Below, piece by piece: positions 63,321 through 64,000 of a DNA stretch of 64,000 nucleotides; positions within the stretch are counted from its first letter, which is position 1, and each line of letters starts with the position of its first letter. Source of the DNA: Pseudomonas bubulae (GTDB lineage Bacteria; Pseudomonadota; Gammaproteobacteria; Pseudomonadales; Pseudomonadaceae); contig NZ_CP146077.1 of the NCBI RefSeq assembly GCF_037023725.1, positions 1,277,001 to 1,341,000 on the forward strand, written 5' to 3'. Both the position numbers and the translations under genes were made by a program. The notes beneath the pieces are model-generated. The model saw only the letters and a program-made list of their open reading frames with translations, had not been told where the DNA came from and ran no database searches.

Positions 63321-64000
63321 ATCTGCAATGGCAGGGCGCCTGGGAGTCAGTCATCCATCATCCGTTGTTTGGTATCGGTATCACCCTGGGCGCCTATCAA
63401 CTGGTGCTCGCCGCTTACGAGAAAACCCGCTGGCTCTTCCTGCAGCCGGTGCTGGCCTCGATGCTGCTGGTGATCGGTGTGCTGCTCAGTTGCGGCCTGA
63501 GCTACGCGGAGTACCGCAAGAGCACCGATATCCTGAGTATTTTGCTGGGCCCCGCAACGGTGGCGCTGGCGGTGCCGCTGTACCTGAACCTGCGGCGGAT
63601 CCGGCAGTTGTTCTGGCCCATTTTTACTACGCTGGTAATTGGCGGCGTCTTCGCCACTGCGTTGGTGGTGGGCCTGGCCTGGTGGTTCGGGGCCGAGCAC
63701 ATGATGCTGATGACCCTGGCGCCCAAGTCGGTGACCTCACCGATTGCCATGCTGGTGGCCGAGCAGATTGGTGGTGTGGCGGCGCTGGCAGCAGTGTTTG
63801 TGCTGATTACCGGGGTGATCGGCGCAATTTGCGGGCCGGGCCTGTTGCGCCTGCTCGGGGTTCACAGCCCGGAGGCCCGAGGTATGGCCCTGGGCATGAC
63901 GGCGCACGCGGTTGGCACTTCGGTGGCCCTGCAGGAAAGTGAAGAGTGTGGCGCCTTCGCGGCGCTGGCGATGAGTCTGATGGGTCTGGGTACGGCGGTG
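63317..64000 (+). CDS. LrgB/CidB-family membrane protein (cut by window end)
   Basis: The first 228 residues of an LrgB-family protein; the gene runs past the window. Family features: HHPLFGIGITLGAYQLV near the N-terminus, ILLGPATVALAVPLYLN, LAPKSVTSPIAMLVAEQIGG and LGMTAHAVGTSVAL. It starts at ATG 63317, overlapping the LrgA-like stop, and would form the usual two-component LrgAB/CidAB membrane complex. Only about 10-15 C-terminal residues are likely missing. Confidence 0.93.
   Translation, partial: MNLQWQGAWESVIHHPLFGIGITLGAYQLVLAAYEKTRWLFLQPVLASMLLVIGVLLSCGLSYAEYRKSTDILSILLGPATVALAVPLYLNLRRIRQLFWPIFTTLVIGGVFATALVVGLAWWFGAEHMMLMTLAPKSVTSPIAMLVAEQIGGVAALAAVFVLITGVIGAICGPGLLRLLGVHSPEARGMALGMTAHAVGTSVALQESEECGAFAALAMSLMGLGTAV

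Overview
The window is chromosomal DNA of a Pseudomonas, most likely of the fluorescens/fragi lineage. The evidence is gene order: epimerase-oprG, the Zur-type zinc ABC cluster, ybbN, nrdR-ribD-ribE-ribBA-ribH-nusB-thiL, ribA, dxs-ispA-xseB, ppa, the ethanolamine cluster eat-eutB-eutC/exaC/eatR, mpl-ubiX. This follows the P. aeruginosa PAO1 PA4069 to PA4014 block almost gene for gene. Dispersed REP-type inverted repeats (GTGGGAGCGGGCTTGCTCGCGA and GTAGCAGCTGCCG families) are also typical of Pseudomonas.

Layout. 0.4-10.1 kb: MscS channel, sugar-nucleotide/epimerase pair, OprG porin, a four-gene zinc-responsive operon (DUF3299, permease, ATPase, His-rich ZrgA-like protein) behind a Zur-like palindrome, and CnoX/YbbN. 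10.1-24.2 kb: housekeeping genes, namely riboflavin synthesis, NusB, ThiL, a cobalamin uptake pair (BtuF-like and BtuB-like) and early isoprenoid synthesis (dxs-ispA-xseB). 24.2-47.0 kb: accessory DNA. 47.0-64.0 kb: core genes again, namely an S24-type repressor, ppa, mtfA, dedA, the ethanolamine catabolic genes, mpl-ubiX, a MORN-repeat caspase-fold lipoprotein, and an LrgA/LrgB pair cut by the window end.

The accessory region is the main interest. A highly structured intergenic RNA candidate (about 24.33-24.55 kb) precedes a YhcG/DUF1016 nuclease gene. The 3' end of that gene coincides with one copy of a 20-bp direct repeat (25803-25822). The second copy (46831-46850) lies just outside a P4-type tyrosine integrase gene. 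These repeats, plus TCCCCCC arm-like motifs inside both ends, delimit an integrative element of about 21 kb. Its left two thirds is a defence cargo. First comes a translationally coupled five-gene module: SNF2-type helicase, DUF4391 protein, type III-like adenine methyltransferase, DinD homologue, and type III-like Res. A SIR2-HerA pair (Nezha-type architecture) follows. The right third is a mobility/replication module: HUH Rep of the inovirus Gp2/YagK family, RadC-like protein with a broken JAMM site, DUF932 protein, zinc-ribbon/glycine-zipper protein, AlpA regulator, YfjI-type DUF3987 ATPase, an unknown protein, and integrase. There are no capsid, tail or conjugation genes, so it looks like a satellite-like or mobilisable island.

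Regulatory signals that can be read directly are two near-consensus sigma-54 promoters (upstream of eat and of exaC) with a palindromic upstream site between exaC and eatR, a Zur-like operator, a possible ANR box upstream of oprG, nested palindromes upstream of dedA, and several intrinsic terminators.
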